A DNA stretch of 64,000 nt from Terrimonas_A sp051954695 (lineage in GTDB: Bacteria > Bacteroidota > Bacteroidia > Chitinophagales > Chitinophagaceae), in contig JBQCHL010000018.1 in NCBI GenBank assembly GCA_051954695.1, positions 372,001 through 436,000 of the forward strand, in the 5' to 3' direction. The number at the start of each line of letters is the position of its first letter. Position 1 is the stretch's first letter. Below are positions 44,169-53,930 of the stretch, one piece after another. The notes under the pieces were generated by a model. That model was not told where the DNA came from. It saw only the letters and a list, made by a program, of their open reading frames with translations, and ran no database searches. A program made the position numbers and the translations under genes.

Positions 44169-45515
44169 TTACCCTTTCCCATTCCTCTTTGACAATGGTT
44201 GGGGCGGATGGGGAAATGTTGATTTCACCCGCTCCCATTCAGATTTCATATAAGTTTCTCTCATCGCTTCAAAAAAATAAGGATCGCTCGTTTCTGCATA
44301 AAACTGCTCTGCCAATTTGCGCAACTCCAGCACATCACCGGTGCCTGTTAGTAACTCAATGATCAACTTTTGCAAACTGGCATACCGTTCCCTGTCTCCT
44401 GTTGTACGGGCTAATTTCAATTCTGTGAGCATCTGCTCTTTGATGATCTTGTACTCATGCTTTTTTTGAGAAGCACTCAGAAGTGCTTTTTCCTGTTCAT
44501 TTGCGATAGCAGGGTGTTGCGTCACGATCTTCATGGCCTCCTGCTTTTGCCCATTCCCCCTCAAAAAGTCAGTTTTCAGGCGTAGAAGCCGCTCCTTGTC
44601 GGAGCCTGCGCTGGTAGCTATCAGTTCATTCAGCATCGCAATACATTCTTCCTCACTTTCATGAGCCAACCCGTGTTTAACAATAAGATCAACCCAATGG
44701 AGATTGTAGTGGCTCACTGGAATATTGGGATCAACTGCGCCCGAAAAAGCGCGGTCACTCAACATCCCGGCAGTTTTTTCAGGGATGCCTCCTTTTGTAC
44801 ATATTTTGTCAAGAAGCTGAAAGGCTTCCAGTATGACAGTGCGGTGCCCTCCGTTTTCATCTTCAATAAGCTCAGCTTCATTCGGCAATACCAGGGTTAC
44901 AGCCAGCAAATGATCAATAGCTTGTTTTACCTCGTTGTTTTTCCAGTGATCATTGGCTGCCCTGATATAAGATCTGGCAACATCCAAAATAGCGGGAAGG
45001 TGCTTTTTAGCAATACTGCCATCCTGCTCGAACTGCTCAATTTTGGCCATGAGTATTTCGGCGAGGTCATCTGCACCGCGACATTCTATTAAATAGGTTG
45101 CCATGCTTTCGAAGGAATCCATCAGTTTAGCGTTCCCCTTTAATTCCACTTTCAAAATTGCACGGAGATCTTCCAGTTGCATTTCGGCCAGCAGGGCCAG
45201 AATATGTTCAGGGATCTCAGCCATCTGGCGTTGTTGCACTTCCTGATCTTTTCCGGCACTAATAGCATACAGTACAGCCGCAATATGTTTGCATTGATCG
45301 TCCTCATTGTAAGAAATGCAGGTACAGTCCGTCTCATGGATCTTATGCCCATCCATACTAATGTCCACATAATATGTTTCCGTTCCGACAACCGTAGCCT
45401 TCCAGTCACCATCTTCATCTTCGAGTAGTTCGATTACCTTCCCTTTTCGGAAATAAGCCAAACCATTTTTCAGGCGGTTGGCAGGAATAGATTTTTCAAA
45501 ATTATCGAGCGTCAT
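44169..45515 (-). CDS. SWIM zinc-finger protein, 3' end frameshifted
   Basis: A cytosolic protein with an N-terminal SWIM zinc finger, CTCISYNEDDQCKH near residue 60, followed by helical repeats rich in Leu and Glu; a role in nucleic-acid or protein binding is likely but untested. ATG 45515 (MTLDNFEKS) is the natural start, and the 60 bases upstream in frame lack support. The current frame ends in STFPHPPQPLSKRNGKG at 44169. One extra base in the G4 run at 44210-44213 (plus strand) would restore PSAPTIVKEEWERVKARQDHWN, ending at 44143. The restored tail repeats the preceding SEWERVK, which suggests a true C-terminus. Confidence 0.72.
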   Translation of the reverse strand: MTLDNFEKSIPANRLKNGLAYFRKGKVIELLEDEDGDWKATVVGTETYYVDISMDGHKIHETDCTCISYNEDDQCKHIAAVLYAISAGKDQEVQQRQMAEIPEHILALLAEMQLEDLRAILKVELKGNAKLMDSFESMATYLIECRGADDLAEILMAKIEQFEQDGSIAKKHLPAILDVARSYIRAANDHWKNNEVKQAIDHLLAVTLVLPNEAELIEDENGGHRTVILEAFQLLDKICTKGGIPEKTAGMLSDRAFSGAVDPNIPVSHYNLHWVDLIVKHGLAHESEEECIAMLNELIATSAGSDKERLLRLKTDFLRGNGQKQEAMKIVTQHPAIANEQEKALLSASQKKHEYKIIKEQMLTELKLARTTGDRERYASLQKLIIELLTGTGDVLELRKLAEQFYAETSDPYFFEAMRETYMKSEWERVKSTFPHPPQPLSKRNGKG

Positions 45516-46161
45516 GTCGTAGGTGGTTGATGAATTACCTACAAAATAGGCAACTGAGCTGAAAAATAAAAGCAACTGACAAAAACCCCATTCCTATTTA
45601 CGCATGTTCCTGGGTTTTCCCCTTCAATCTATCACAGGCAGATACCCACACAAACCCTTTCACTTTTTTTCCTTCGCCCGTTATCCGCTCTCCCGATTAC
45701 AGATAACCTATTGCATGCCTCACGAGGCTTTGCAAGTTCTATGCACAGCCTTTGGACTGCTGGCCTTATCCTGCCGGGCCTTCTTGAGATGATTCAGCCT
45801 GTTGCCCCATGCGCGAAGGCTAGGATAACGAGGAAGAACAGTTTGTCAATCGAATGAAGAAAAATAGGAAAATAACAGGAGTTTGTAAATGAACGAACAG
45901 GCCATTGACAGGTCTTATTATCTGTTGAAAGTAAAAAGGTTTACCCAATTCTATTTGCTTGTGTCCTATTGAATTGGGAGAAAAACCGATCTATTAAAAT
46001 TCTTTATATATTTTTTGAAAAACATAAATTTTTGCATATTTGCTATACACTAACGGGAACACGTTGACATACAAAGCAGCAAGCACCGTTACCTTAGCAA
46101 TCTTGATTATCATCATAAAGCCTTGTACGCAGCCGACAAGCTCAAAAAATAATACGGTGAT
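45516..46161. other. Gene-less AT-rich interval before the AraC gene
   Basis: I find no convincing gene here. Open frames on both strands are short, and a 62-codon one at 45604-45792 looks like chance. The last 160 bases are strongly AT-rich and contain near-matches to the -7 element (TAAATTTTTG and CATATTTG at about 46027-46052), so a promoter for the AraC-family gene probably lies there. Confidence 0.5.
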
Positions 46162-46989
46162 ATGATTTACAAAGAATTTTATCCCTCGTCTTTGCTGACA
46201 GATGTTGTAGAATGCTATTACTATCTAAAGATCAACACCGGAGAAGAAATTGTCCAGCATTTTGCCACTCCCCTGTTGCAGGGATTGTGTATTAACTTTT
46301 CCAAGGAAAGAAGCTGTAGGATGTCGGATAAAGAAATGATTTCTTTAAACAGAGCCGCTTATATCCATGGCCAGGCATCTGTTCCCCGGATGATGACTAC
46401 CAGTGAGAAGGGAGAAGAAGCTCTTTGCGTAAAATTCAAAGCTTTGGGAATAGCCAAACTCACTGGAATAAACATGGCCCACCTGTCGAATCAAATTGTT
46501 TGCGCAGAAGATATTTGGGGCAAAGAAATAGAATCATTGAGTGATGCTGTGCAATCTGAGCCCACCATAGAAAAAGGGGTTGCCTTAGTCGAAAAATTCC
46601 TGCTACGTAAATACCTCAGCACTGCGCTGTATGACAGGGTAAGTAATGTTCAAAAAGCTGTTGAAGTCATCAATTCTTATCAGGGGAATTTAGATATTAA
46701 GCTGTTGCAGCACAAAGCTAATACGACACCGAAAACACTGGAAAGAAACTTTCTTCACTATCTGGGACTAAGTCCGAAACTATACGCCCGTATTGTTCGT
46801 TTCAATGCAGTAAAAGCAGAAATGGATCAAAGTGCTTCCAATATCAAACTTACATCGCTTGCTCACCAATTTGGATTCTATGACAGTTCTCATTTCACTG
46901 CTGAGTTCAAACACTTTTCGGGGCATCTTCCATTAGCCTATATCAAAAAGAGAAAAGACGCTTCTCTGAATACCATCAATTTAATATAA
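46162..46989 (+). CDS. AraC-family transcriptional regulator
   Basis: A 275-residue DNA-binding regulator. Residues 1-125 are a sensor domain of the DUF6597 type, with EFYPSSLLTDVVECYYYLK at the start. The C-terminal AraC helix-turn-helix domain (about 170-265) contains TTPKTLERNFLHYLGLSPK and LAHQFGFYDSSHFTAEFKHF, the two HTH motifs. It precedes a run of ten same-strand genes and is the obvious candidate to control them, although a 150-base gap with its own -7 element follows. Confidence 0.87.
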   Translation: MIYKEFYPSSLLTDVVECYYYLKINTGEEIVQHFATPLLQGLCINFSKERSCRMSDKEMISLNRAAYIHGQASVPRMMTTSEKGEEALCVKFKALGIAKLTGINMAHLSNQIVCAEDIWGKEIESLSDAVQSEPTIEKGVALVEKFLLRKYLSTALYDRVSNVQKAVEVINSYQGNLDIKLLQHKANTTPKTLERNFLHYLGLSPKLYARIVRFNAVKAEMDQSASNIKLTSLAHQFGFYDSSHFTAEFKHFSGHLPLAYIKKRKDASLNTINLI

Positions 46990-47111
46990 CCGAAATTCTC
47001 AGCTCCGAACCTCGTCAGGCAAGCCATGAGATAACTGAAACTCACAGCATTTCTTACTTCATGAAACGGCATTTTGTCGTTTTTTTCCTATTTTTCGCAT
47101 AAGCGTCATTC

Positions 47112-47119
47112 TAATTTTG
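47112..47119 (+). promoter_or_regulatory. -7 promoter element TAATTTTG of the lipoprotein/AAA+ operon
   Basis: Exact TAnnTTTG match, 20 bases before the first lipoprotein start at 47140. It has a TTTTC sequence about 20 bases upstream at -33. Confidence 0.55.
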
Positions 47120-47139
47120 TTGTCCTAATTATTGCGACT

Positions 47140-47904
47140 ATGAGGACAAAAATTGGAATACAACTAATTCCCATTATTAAGGTTGTTTTCGGAGCCATTC
47201 TTCTTTCTTCCTGTTCCAAAGATGAAGATCAGCAGGAACCTACGCCTCCGCCTATATCCATTATCCCCAAATGCCTTATCAATAAAGTAACCGATGGAAA
47301 TGGTAAAAATATCTTTATTACCTATAATGAAGACGGTACCTATAAAACCATCAAAAATGAAATAGACAATACCACCACCAGCCTCACTTACAGTACAGGT
47401 ACTATAGACGCCGTGGTTACCAACGCTGCCAACAAGCTGCTACGTAAAACCACTTTTGCCCGTAATAAACAGGGATTGGTGTATGGTCAAATGCGCGAAT
47501 ATTTCGACCCGCCGGGAGGAACTACTCCTGTAAGATGGGAAAAAACAGTCTACGAATACACCGGGGAACAGCTGGTAAAGCAATCGGGCATATCTAGTTA
47601 TGCCACAGGAATAACTACGACTACTGATACCTGGACTGACGGAAATATGACCACCTCTTCCTTTGGCGAGAGTATTTCCTTTAATGATTATTATTGGGAC
47701 AAGCCTTTCCAACAGGGAGATTTCTATAACCTGCAGACCAGCCTATATCAAGGAATCCCCCTCGGCTACACTATCCGGAATCAAAACCTGTTGAAAGGTT
47801 TTGACAATACTCCTGTCAATTACACCTTCGACAGTGATGGAAAGATCAGTACCGTCTCCGTGAACGGTGCAAAGGTTTATACGCTGGAATATCAATGTAA
47901 ATAG
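47140..47904 (+). CDS. Lipoprotein with YD-like repeats
   Basis: A 254-residue lipoprotein with lipobox LLSSC followed by SKDEDQQEP, an acidic stretch like the surface-export signal known for Bacteroidota lipoproteins. The mature part is beta-rich with patterns FITYNEDGTYKTIKNE and YTFDSDGKISTVSVNG, similar to YD-type or DUF4595 repeats. It is the first gene of the presumed operon. ATG 47140 is chosen over the upstream 47074, because the hydrophobic signal starts there and the promoter lies between the two. Confidence 0.65.
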   Translation: MRTKIGIQLIPIIKVVFGAILLSSCSKDEDQQEPTPPPISIIPKCLINKVTDGNGKNIFITYNEDGTYKTIKNEIDNTTTSLTYSTGTIDAVVTNAANKLLRKTTFARNKQGLVYGQMREYFDPPGGTTPVRWEKTVYEYTGEQLVKQSGISSYATGITTTTDTWTDGNMTTSSFGESISFNDYYWDKPFQQGDFYNLQTSLYQGIPLGYTIRNQNLLKGFDNTPVNYTFDSDGKISTVSVNGAKVYTLEYQCK

Positions 47905-48036
47905 AAAATTGCAGCATTAAATAATTGACGCTGTTTAAATACAGCTCAAATCTAACAGGGTGTTCAGCGTACCTGTTAGGTGTAGAATAACCCGTATGTA
48001 ATCGAAAAACAATGAACGATGAACATATTAACAAAG

Positions 48037-49101
48037 ATGAAAACAACTTACAAAAACACGTTATCAGCTATAGGGCTTCTTGGCCTTTTATTGGTTACAT
48101 CATGCTCCAAAGACAAAAAAGAGGATGCGCCACCCCCTCCCAATGAATTGAAAACCGTGGTCTATACTGCCGGGTGGGAGCTGGGGAGTAACAATAAATT
48201 AATTGCCAAATATTGGAAAGATGATAAAGAAACGATACTCTCCAATGGAACTACCGATGCGGCAGTCCTTTCCTTAGCCGTCAATGGCAAAGATGTGTAT
48301 GCTGCCGGTTGGGAAAATGTAGGCACTATGGCTACAGCCGTGTACTGGAAAAACGGCTCCATCGTAAAGCTGACAGACGGAACTAAAGAAACGGCAGCAA
48401 CAGCAATCAGCATCAGCAATGGTGATGTATATGTTGCAGGACATATGCGGGATGCAGACAACATACCGATTGCCACCTATTGGAAAAACGGTGCGCCTGT
48501 TAAGCTGGGCCGCAATGACCGACGCAGCTTTGCTACCGGCATCCTGGTCAGTAATGGCGATGTCTATGTCTCCGGTCATGAAATGAATGGCAACTTAGAC
48601 CGGTACATTGCCAAATACTGGAAGAACGGCACCGAGGTTAATCTGAGCAATGAATTACGCAATGCACAAGCCATTGCAATAGCCAAAGAGGGTAATGATA
48701 TTTATGTCGCCGGCATGGAAGAGACTGCCAACTATAAAACCGTTGCCCGATACTGGAAGAATGGAGTCGTTGTTCCTTTAGCCGATGGCAGTACCAACAG
48801 CTGGCTGTATGCCATGTGTGTGGCCAATAATACGGTGTACACTGCCGGGTACGAAGAAAATACCTCCCGAACTGAGGTTGCCAAATACTGGAAAAATACG
48901 CAGGCAACCATACTCTCAGCTGCAGGGGATGTTGCGGCCAATGCGATAACGGTACATCATAATGATGTTTATGTGGCAGGATTTAAACAAAATGCTGCCG
49001 GAAAGGTGGTCGCGACCTATTGGAAAAATGGTAGTCCAACAACGCTGACCAAAGAGAACAGTAATGCGACCCTCAATGCCATTGTAGTTACAGAAGAATA
49101 A
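48037..49101 (+). CDS. Seven-repeat beta-propeller lipoprotein 1
   Basis: A 354-residue lipoprotein: lipobox LLVTSC then SKDKKEDAPPPP, a charged and Pro-rich tether. Seven repeats of about 46 residues follow on the theme DVYVAGxE...AKYWKNGxxVxLTDGS...AIAI. YWK occurs in all seven, so a seven-bladed propeller is predicted. It shares the fold and export features with the genes at 49117 and 54851. The likely role is ligand or surface binding outside the cell, which is inference. It is 132 bases after the previous gene and 15 before the next. ATG 48037 is preferred over 48019. Confidence 0.72.
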   Translation: MKTTYKNTLSAIGLLGLLLVTSCSKDKKEDAPPPPNELKTVVYTAGWELGSNNKLIAKYWKDDKETILSNGTTDAAVLSLAVNGKDVYAAGWENVGTMATAVYWKNGSIVKLTDGTKETAATAISISNGDVYVAGHMRDADNIPIATYWKNGAPVKLGRNDRRSFATGILVSNGDVYVSGHEMNGNLDRYIAKYWKNGTEVNLSNELRNAQAIAIAKEGNDIYVAGMEETANYKTVARYWKNGVVVPLADGSTNSWLYAMCVANNTVYTAGYEENTSRTEVAKYWKNTQATILSAAGDVAANAITVHHNDVYVAGFKQNAAGKVVATYWKNGSPTTLTKENSNATLNAIVVTEE

Positions 49102-49116
49102 AAAACACTACATGCT

Positions 49117-50406
49117 ATGAAAACAACCTGGAAAAATATTATATCCGGCCTGTTACTATTAAGCCTTTTCAGCCTGGCTGCATGTTCCAAAGACAAGAAA
49201 GAAGACACTCCGCCGCCGGTTGTAGAAAAACAATTGGTGGTAACAGCCAGTAAAACCGCTGTTCCGGAAGGCAGCACGGTCTATTTTACCATACAAGCGG
49301 ATGGACAAGAGGAAACCGGAGCAACATTGTCGGTCAACGGAACAGCAATTTCCGGAACCAGCCACCAATTCAGCACGGCAGGAGAATACAAGGTTATCGC
49401 CCAAAAAACAGGTTTCAAAGAAAGCGAGGCGATCACCGTGAAAGTTACCGTAGCACAGTCAGTGGTATATGTGACCGGCTTTGAACATCGCGGTGTAGGC
49501 CACAATGCCATGGCGCTTTACTGGAGAAATGGAGAAAGGGTACAGCTAAGCGATGGAATAAAAGACGAAAGAGTTTATGGCATCGCTGCAGCTAACGGTG
49601 ATGTGTACATGGTCGGAAAAGAAACGACAAAATCACTTTCCGATCCTCCTACGTCCCGGGCAAAATACTGGAAGAACAAAACCACGGTGGTCTATCTCTC
49701 AAAAGACGGCGGCAATGCTGCTGCCCATGCCATAGCACTGGTGGGCAACGATGTTTACGCTGCCGGATATGAATATGATGGCAGCCTGGCACTTGCCCGG
49801 GTATGGAAGAACGGCACGCCGATCCCTTTTGATCAAAACAGCAAAGTGGGCGTTATCAATGCGCTGTATGTTGCGGGCAATGATGTGTATGCTGCCGGCT
49901 ATGAAGAGGTGTCCACCACAGGCTGGAAGGCAAAATACTGGAAAAACGGCGTAGCAGTGAGCCTTACAACCGGCAGCAGCTTTGATTTTCTGTCCTCCAT
50001 TTCGGTTACGCCCGGAGGGGTCATTTATGCAGCAGGAAGTGAAGCGTATAAGGGTAAATATTGGGCAAACGGTGTGCCTGCAACACTAGGCAATGGCTGG
50101 GTGAAGGCGCTCTGCTTCAATAACACCGATTTTTATCTGGCAGGAACAGAAAAGGTGAGTGGCCTAAAATACAGAGCCTGGTACAGGAAGAATTCAGTAA
50201 TACATTATTTAACCGACGGAACCTTCTATGATGCCTTTGCTAATGCCATAGCAATTGACGGCAGCGATGTGCACATTGCCGGAACTTATACTGCATCCAA
50301 TGGAAATTATGTTGTCAGATACTGGAAAAACGACGGATCGGGGAGGATTTTAACGGATGAAGGGTACAGTGGAGACGCCACTGCCGTTCTGGTCGCTAAA
50401 GAGTAA
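49117..50406 (+). CDS. Seven-repeat beta-propeller lipoprotein 2 with Ig-like domain
   Basis: A 429-residue lipoprotein, lipobox SLAAC followed by SKDKKEDTPPP. Residues 35-115 form an Ig-like beta-sandwich (VVTASKTAVPEGSTVYFTI). Seven YW-type repeats follow, more degenerate than in lipoprotein 1, with cores such as AKYWKNGVAVSL and DVYAAGYEYDG. The added Ig-like domain is the main difference from its paralogs. It is very close to the genes on both sides (15 and 23 bases), so cotranscription is likely. Confidence 0.72.
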   Translation: MKTTWKNIISGLLLLSLFSLAACSKDKKEDTPPPVVEKQLVVTASKTAVPEGSTVYFTIQADGQEETGATLSVNGTAISGTSHQFSTAGEYKVIAQKTGFKESEAITVKVTVAQSVVYVTGFEHRGVGHNAMALYWRNGERVQLSDGIKDERVYGIAAANGDVYMVGKETTKSLSDPPTSRAKYWKNKTTVVYLSKDGGNAAAHAIALVGNDVYAAGYEYDGSLALARVWKNGTPIPFDQNSKVGVINALYVAGNDVYAAGYEEVSTTGWKAKYWKNGVAVSLTTGSSFDFLSSISVTPGGVIYAAGSEAYKGKYWANGVPATLGNGWVKALCFNNTDFYLAGTEKVSGLKYRAWYRKNSVIHYLTDGTFYDAFANAIAIDGSDVHIAGTYTASNGNYVVRYWKNDGSGRILTDEGYSGDATAVLVAKE

Positions 50407-50429
50407 AAAAATAGACTTAAAATAAAAAT

Positions 50430-50996
50430 ATGAAAACAAAAAGAAATTTCCTGATGGGGTTAGTAGGAGTCGCTTTACTAGTAGGTTGCGGTAGAAAGAA
50501 GACCACCTGCATCAATCCAGAAAAACCCATGTCGCCCGCCTGCGCTGTGCCCGTAACCAATTATGATGAGCTAGCGGCCAAGCTGGCTGCGGGCATCCGT
50601 GAAGGTGATGCGGATTGCCTGCAGCTATGCTGGCCGGATAAGGAAACTTATCTATCCCTGGCGGAAACCTGTTTTGTACAAAAAGCACCTGATGATAAAA
50701 AAACGCAGGTGAAGGAAAACGCAAAAAAAGATTACGAGAGCCTTATCCGCTACGGAATGGAGATATTAGAGCAGCTCAGTAAAAAATTCAGCAGGGAAGA
50801 TCTGGCAAAAACAAAGGTGAGTAATCTTTTTGTAACAGATAATAACCGTTGTGAAGAAGCCTTCTCTAAAAACGGAATGTTCACACTGTCGCTTGATGTG
50901 AATGGTAAGCTGGTAATACTCAAAAGCCGCAACATAGCAGTTACAAAAGACGGCAAGCAGGCTTTTCTGCTCAATAAATTAGAGATGGAAGAGTAA
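50430..50996 (+). CDS. Hypothetical lipoprotein, 188 aa
   Basis: Lipobox LLVGC followed by GRKKTTC. The mature part is helical with several Cys (CINPEKPMSPAC, LQLCWPDKE, ETCFVQ). A C-terminal beta pattern (FTLSLDVNGKLVILKSRNI) hints at a small alpha/beta domain. No family recognised. The lipoprotein start lies 23 bases after the preceding gene. Confidence 0.6.
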   Translation: MKTKRNFLMGLVGVALLVGCGRKKTTCINPEKPMSPACAVPVTNYDELAAKLAAGIREGDADCLQLCWPDKETYLSLAETCFVQKAPDDKKTQVKENAKKDYESLIRYGMEILEQLSKKFSREDLAKTKVSNLFVTDNNRCEEAFSKNGMFTLSLDVNGKLVILKSRNIAVTKDGKQAFLLNKLEMEE

Positions 50997-51019
50997 ACCG
51001 GTAAATCAAAAATATACAA

Positions 51020-51247
51020 ATGAGAAAATGGAATCTATCGGTGATTGTACTGGTATCTTTTTCATCAATGCTGTTAAACAAATAACGGGTCAACCCGCAG
51101 TACTTATATGACCTGCCGGTACTGATGCCGCTGCGGATCGCAACAGCAGGCAAACAACACACTATTTTACCCGGCCCTGATGGCGCTACAAGGCAAACTT
51201 TCAACATGACAAAACGAGAAAACAAATGGTGTTTGCAATCATTTTAA
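51020..51247 (+). pseudogene. Small secreted-protein gene with in-frame stop
   Basis: ATG 51020 begins MRKWNLSVIVLVSFSSMLLN, a signal-like helix. A TAA at codon 22 (51083) stops it, yet the same frame stays open for 53 more codons: YLYDLPVLMPLRIATAG and FNMTKRENKWCLQSF. A 75-codon gene with one nonsense codon fits better than chance. It lies 23 bases behind the preceding lipoprotein gene. Sequencing error, decay or readthrough cannot be separated from the sequence alone. Confidence 0.45.
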
Positions 51248-51268
51248 GTAAACAGTTTTTTGAAAACC

Positions 51269-53896
51269 ATGGCTATTGATACAAGCAATACGACGCTCAA
51301 TGTCCAACCACCCTGCATGGTAAAAGACATACAATTTTTTAGTACTCCTGCTTTGCTAAAGCATTCCCCTTCTATAACTAAATACCGCACCCGGTTTGAA
51401 GAGAGTGAGGTCAACTATTTATACTGGGATATCGAACTTCTCAACATCCTGTATAGAAAAGAGAATAGTACTGTTACACTGAAAGTCCGTTGTACTGCAC
51501 TTACCACGCGCAAAGAAATGTATGCCGGGGAGCAAAACATCAGCCTCCGCTCTTCCGAACTGTCTAAACTAATGATCCACTCCTGGGGCAGTGATACAGG
51601 CGGCTTCTGGAAAGCAGATCAGTACTTGTGGGAAGTATCGCTGAATGGGAAGGTGGTACTCTCCAAAACCATCATTATAGACAATTTTGGCGCGGTAACC
51701 GAAAGCGATAATCCTTATTTTGATGTGAGCGAAACAAAATGTTTCGATGCCGGCAGGAATACAAAAGAAAGCATCAGCTATCTGCAACAATTTAAAAGTT
51801 CGGAGGCAACTTCCATTGGCGTGGAACTTAATTTTAAGCGAAAATTTGTCGCCGCCAAAAACCTTGAATTTATACTTACCATTATTGAAGTTAATACAGG
51901 ATGGGTGTATGCGGCCAGTAAGTATGATGTGGTTTATCCTGCAATCGCAGCACCAACGATGGCTTTTGCCCACTTCACCTATGGCACAAGGGAACCGGGC
52001 TATTGGCAGCGTGGCACCTATCTTTTTTACATCCGGTTCATGGATGTGGTCATATCATCCGGTCAGTTCATGGTAGGTGATGAAGCAGTCGAAGGGGCGG
52101 TAAAGTCCATAGACAAACAGGTATTGAACATCACATCCAACACCAATGCGGAAAAACAGGAAACAGCCATTGGCACTGCGCTTGCCGAAATGAAAGGGCT
52201 GGTGGGCATGACAGCGGTGAAAAAAGCCATACAGGAAAATATCGACTACCTGAAGTTCAATAAGCTGCGCATGGAGAAAGGTTTTGCCGATGATGGACAA
52301 CAGGGGATGCACAATATTTTCACCGGCAATCCCGGCACCGGCAAAACCACCGTGGTGAGGCTGCTGGGCAAAATCTATAAAGCGATGGGGCTGCTGAGTA
52401 AAGGGCATGTGATTGAAACGACAAGAGCTGACCTGATTGCCGAATACATTGGCCAGACGGCTGTCAAAACCAAAGCGATGATAGAAAAAGCGAGAGGCGG
52501 GGTTCTTTTCCTCGATGAAGTGTACGCACTTACACGAGCTGGCAGCAGCAATGATTATGGTGCTGAAGCCATCGAGATACTCTTAAAAGAAATGAGTGAT
52601 GGCCCTGGCGATATCGCTATCATAGGAGCCGGCTACCCGGAAGAAGTAGCTGTTTTTCTAAACAGCAATCCCGGCCTGCAATCACGCTTCAGCCGGCATT
52701 TTCAATTCGACGATTACCTGCCGGCAGAACTAATGCAGATAGCAGATATAGCCCTGCAAAAAGAACAGGCCGTATTGAGCGATGAAGCACGCGCAAGCCT
52801 TGACAAAATACTGACCGGTCTTTATCGTAACCGCAACCGCAATTTTGGTAATGCACGCCTGGTATTTGGTATTATTGACGAAGCAAAAAAACAAATGGGT
52901 ATTCGTTTATTAAAAAAGGAAAACGCTGAAACCCTTTCGCAGGAAGAGTTGTGCCGCATAGAGCTGACCGACCTGATGAAAGTCTTTGAAGAAGAACAAA
53001 AAAGCAAACTGACCTTGACGGTTGACGAGCCCTCGTTGGATGAGGCTTTGCAGGAGATGGAGCGCCTGACCGGATTGCAACAGGTGAAACAATCCGTACG
53101 GGATAAAATAAATTTAGTACGCTTCTATGCCGAAACAGGGAAAGATTCACTGCATACATACTCATTACACGCCATGCTTACCGGCAATCCCGGCACCGGC
53201 AAAACCACGCTGGCAAGGCTACTGGGCAAAATATACAAAGCATTGGGCCTCCTGGAGCGTGGGCATGTGGTAGAAGTAGACAGGCAAAATTTAGTAGCGG
53301 GCTATGTAGGGCAAACAGCCATCAAAACTGCCGAAGCCATCAGCAAAGCCATGGGCGGTATTCTTTTTATTGATGAAGCTTACGCACTTGCAGGAAATGG
53401 CGAAACTGATTTTGGCAATGAGGCTATAGAAACTTTATTAAAAATGATGGAAGACAATCGCGGAAAATTTGCAGTCATTGCAGCGGGCTATCCGGATAAC
53501 ATGAATGTATTTATTCGATCTAACCCCGGGTTATCATCTCGTTTCGATACCACCTATCAGTTGCCAGATTATACCTGTGAAGAATTATTTACCATCGCCG
53601 AAAAGCAACTGGCACAACAAGATTTAACAATGCAGCCCGATGCGGCGCAGCATGTAACCGGATATTTGAAAGCAGCTTATGCTGCCCGAGACAAGTTTTT
53701 TGGGAATGCCCGCTTTGTGCGGCAGGCAGTGGACATCATTGTAACCCGGCAACACCTGCGCATGGCCGCATTGCCACAACAACAGCGTACACCGGAAATG
53801 CTGCAACAGGTGCTGCTTGCAGATGTGGAAACATTAGTTATTGCAGCACCTGTACAACGGCCAACCATCGGATTTAAATCACAAAACAAATTGTAA
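51269..53896 (+). CDS. Tandem CbxX/EccA-type AAA+ ATPase with duplicated N-terminal beta domain
   Basis: An 875-residue cytosolic protein. Residues 12-280 hold two related beta-sandwich domains, each ending in a W...YLWEV or W...YLFYIRF pattern. Residues 300-570 are the first AAA+ module (Walker A TGNPGTGKTTVVR near 351, Walker B GVLFLDEVYAL near 411). Residues 595-860 are the second (Walker A TGNPGTGKTTLAR near 637, Walker B GILFIDEAYAL near 697). Both have the CbxX/SpoVK core with GAGYPEEV or AAGYPDNM and an SRF arginine. Such ATPases remodel or disassemble complexes (RuBisCO activase, type VII EccA). No signal peptide. In-frame TTG 51260 is less likely than ATG 51269. Confidence 0.85.
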   Translation: MAIDTSNTTLNVQPPCMVKDIQFFSTPALLKHSPSITKYRTRFEESEVNYLYWDIELLNILYRKENSTVTLKVRCTALTTRKEMYAGEQNISLRSSELSKLMIHSWGSDTGGFWKADQYLWEVSLNGKVVLSKTIIIDNFGAVTESDNPYFDVSETKCFDAGRNTKESISYLQQFKSSEATSIGVELNFKRKFVAAKNLEFILTIIEVNTGWVYAASKYDVVYPAIAAPTMAFAHFTYGTREPGYWQRGTYLFYIRFMDVVISSGQFMVGDEAVEGAVKSIDKQVLNITSNTNAEKQETAIGTALAEMKGLVGMTAVKKAIQENIDYLKFNKLRMEKGFADDGQQGMHNIFTGNPGTGKTTVVRLLGKIYKAMGLLSKGHVIETTRADLIAEYIGQTAVKTKAMIEKARGGVLFLDEVYALTRAGSSNDYGAEAIEILLKEMSDGPGDIAIIGAGYPEEVAVFLNSNPGLQSRFSRHFQFDDYLPAELMQIADIALQKEQAVLSDEARASLDKILTGLYRNRNRNFGNARLVFGIIDEAKKQMGIRLLKKENAETLSQEELCRIELTDLMKVFEEEQKSKLTLTVDEPSLDEALQEMERLTGLQQVKQSVRDKINLVRFYAETGKDSLHTYSLHAMLTGNPGTGKTTLARLLGKIYKALGLLERGHVVEVDRQNLVAGYVGQTAIKTAEAISKAMGGILFIDEAYALAGNGETDFGNEAIETLLKMMEDNRGKFAVIAAGYPDNMNVFIRSNPGLSSRFDTTYQLPDYTCEELFTIAEKQLAQQDLTMQPDAAQHVTGYLKAAYAARDKFFGNARFVRQAVDIIVTRQHLRMAALPQQQRTPEMLQQVLLADVETLVIAAPVQRPTIGFKSQNKL

Positions 53897-53930
53897 AAGA
53901 AATTTATTTTTTACCAAAAAACAATAAACA

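Noticed and set aside
45604..45792. 62-codon frame on the plus strand
   Set aside because: Unusual composition, no promoter, no similarity; probably chance.
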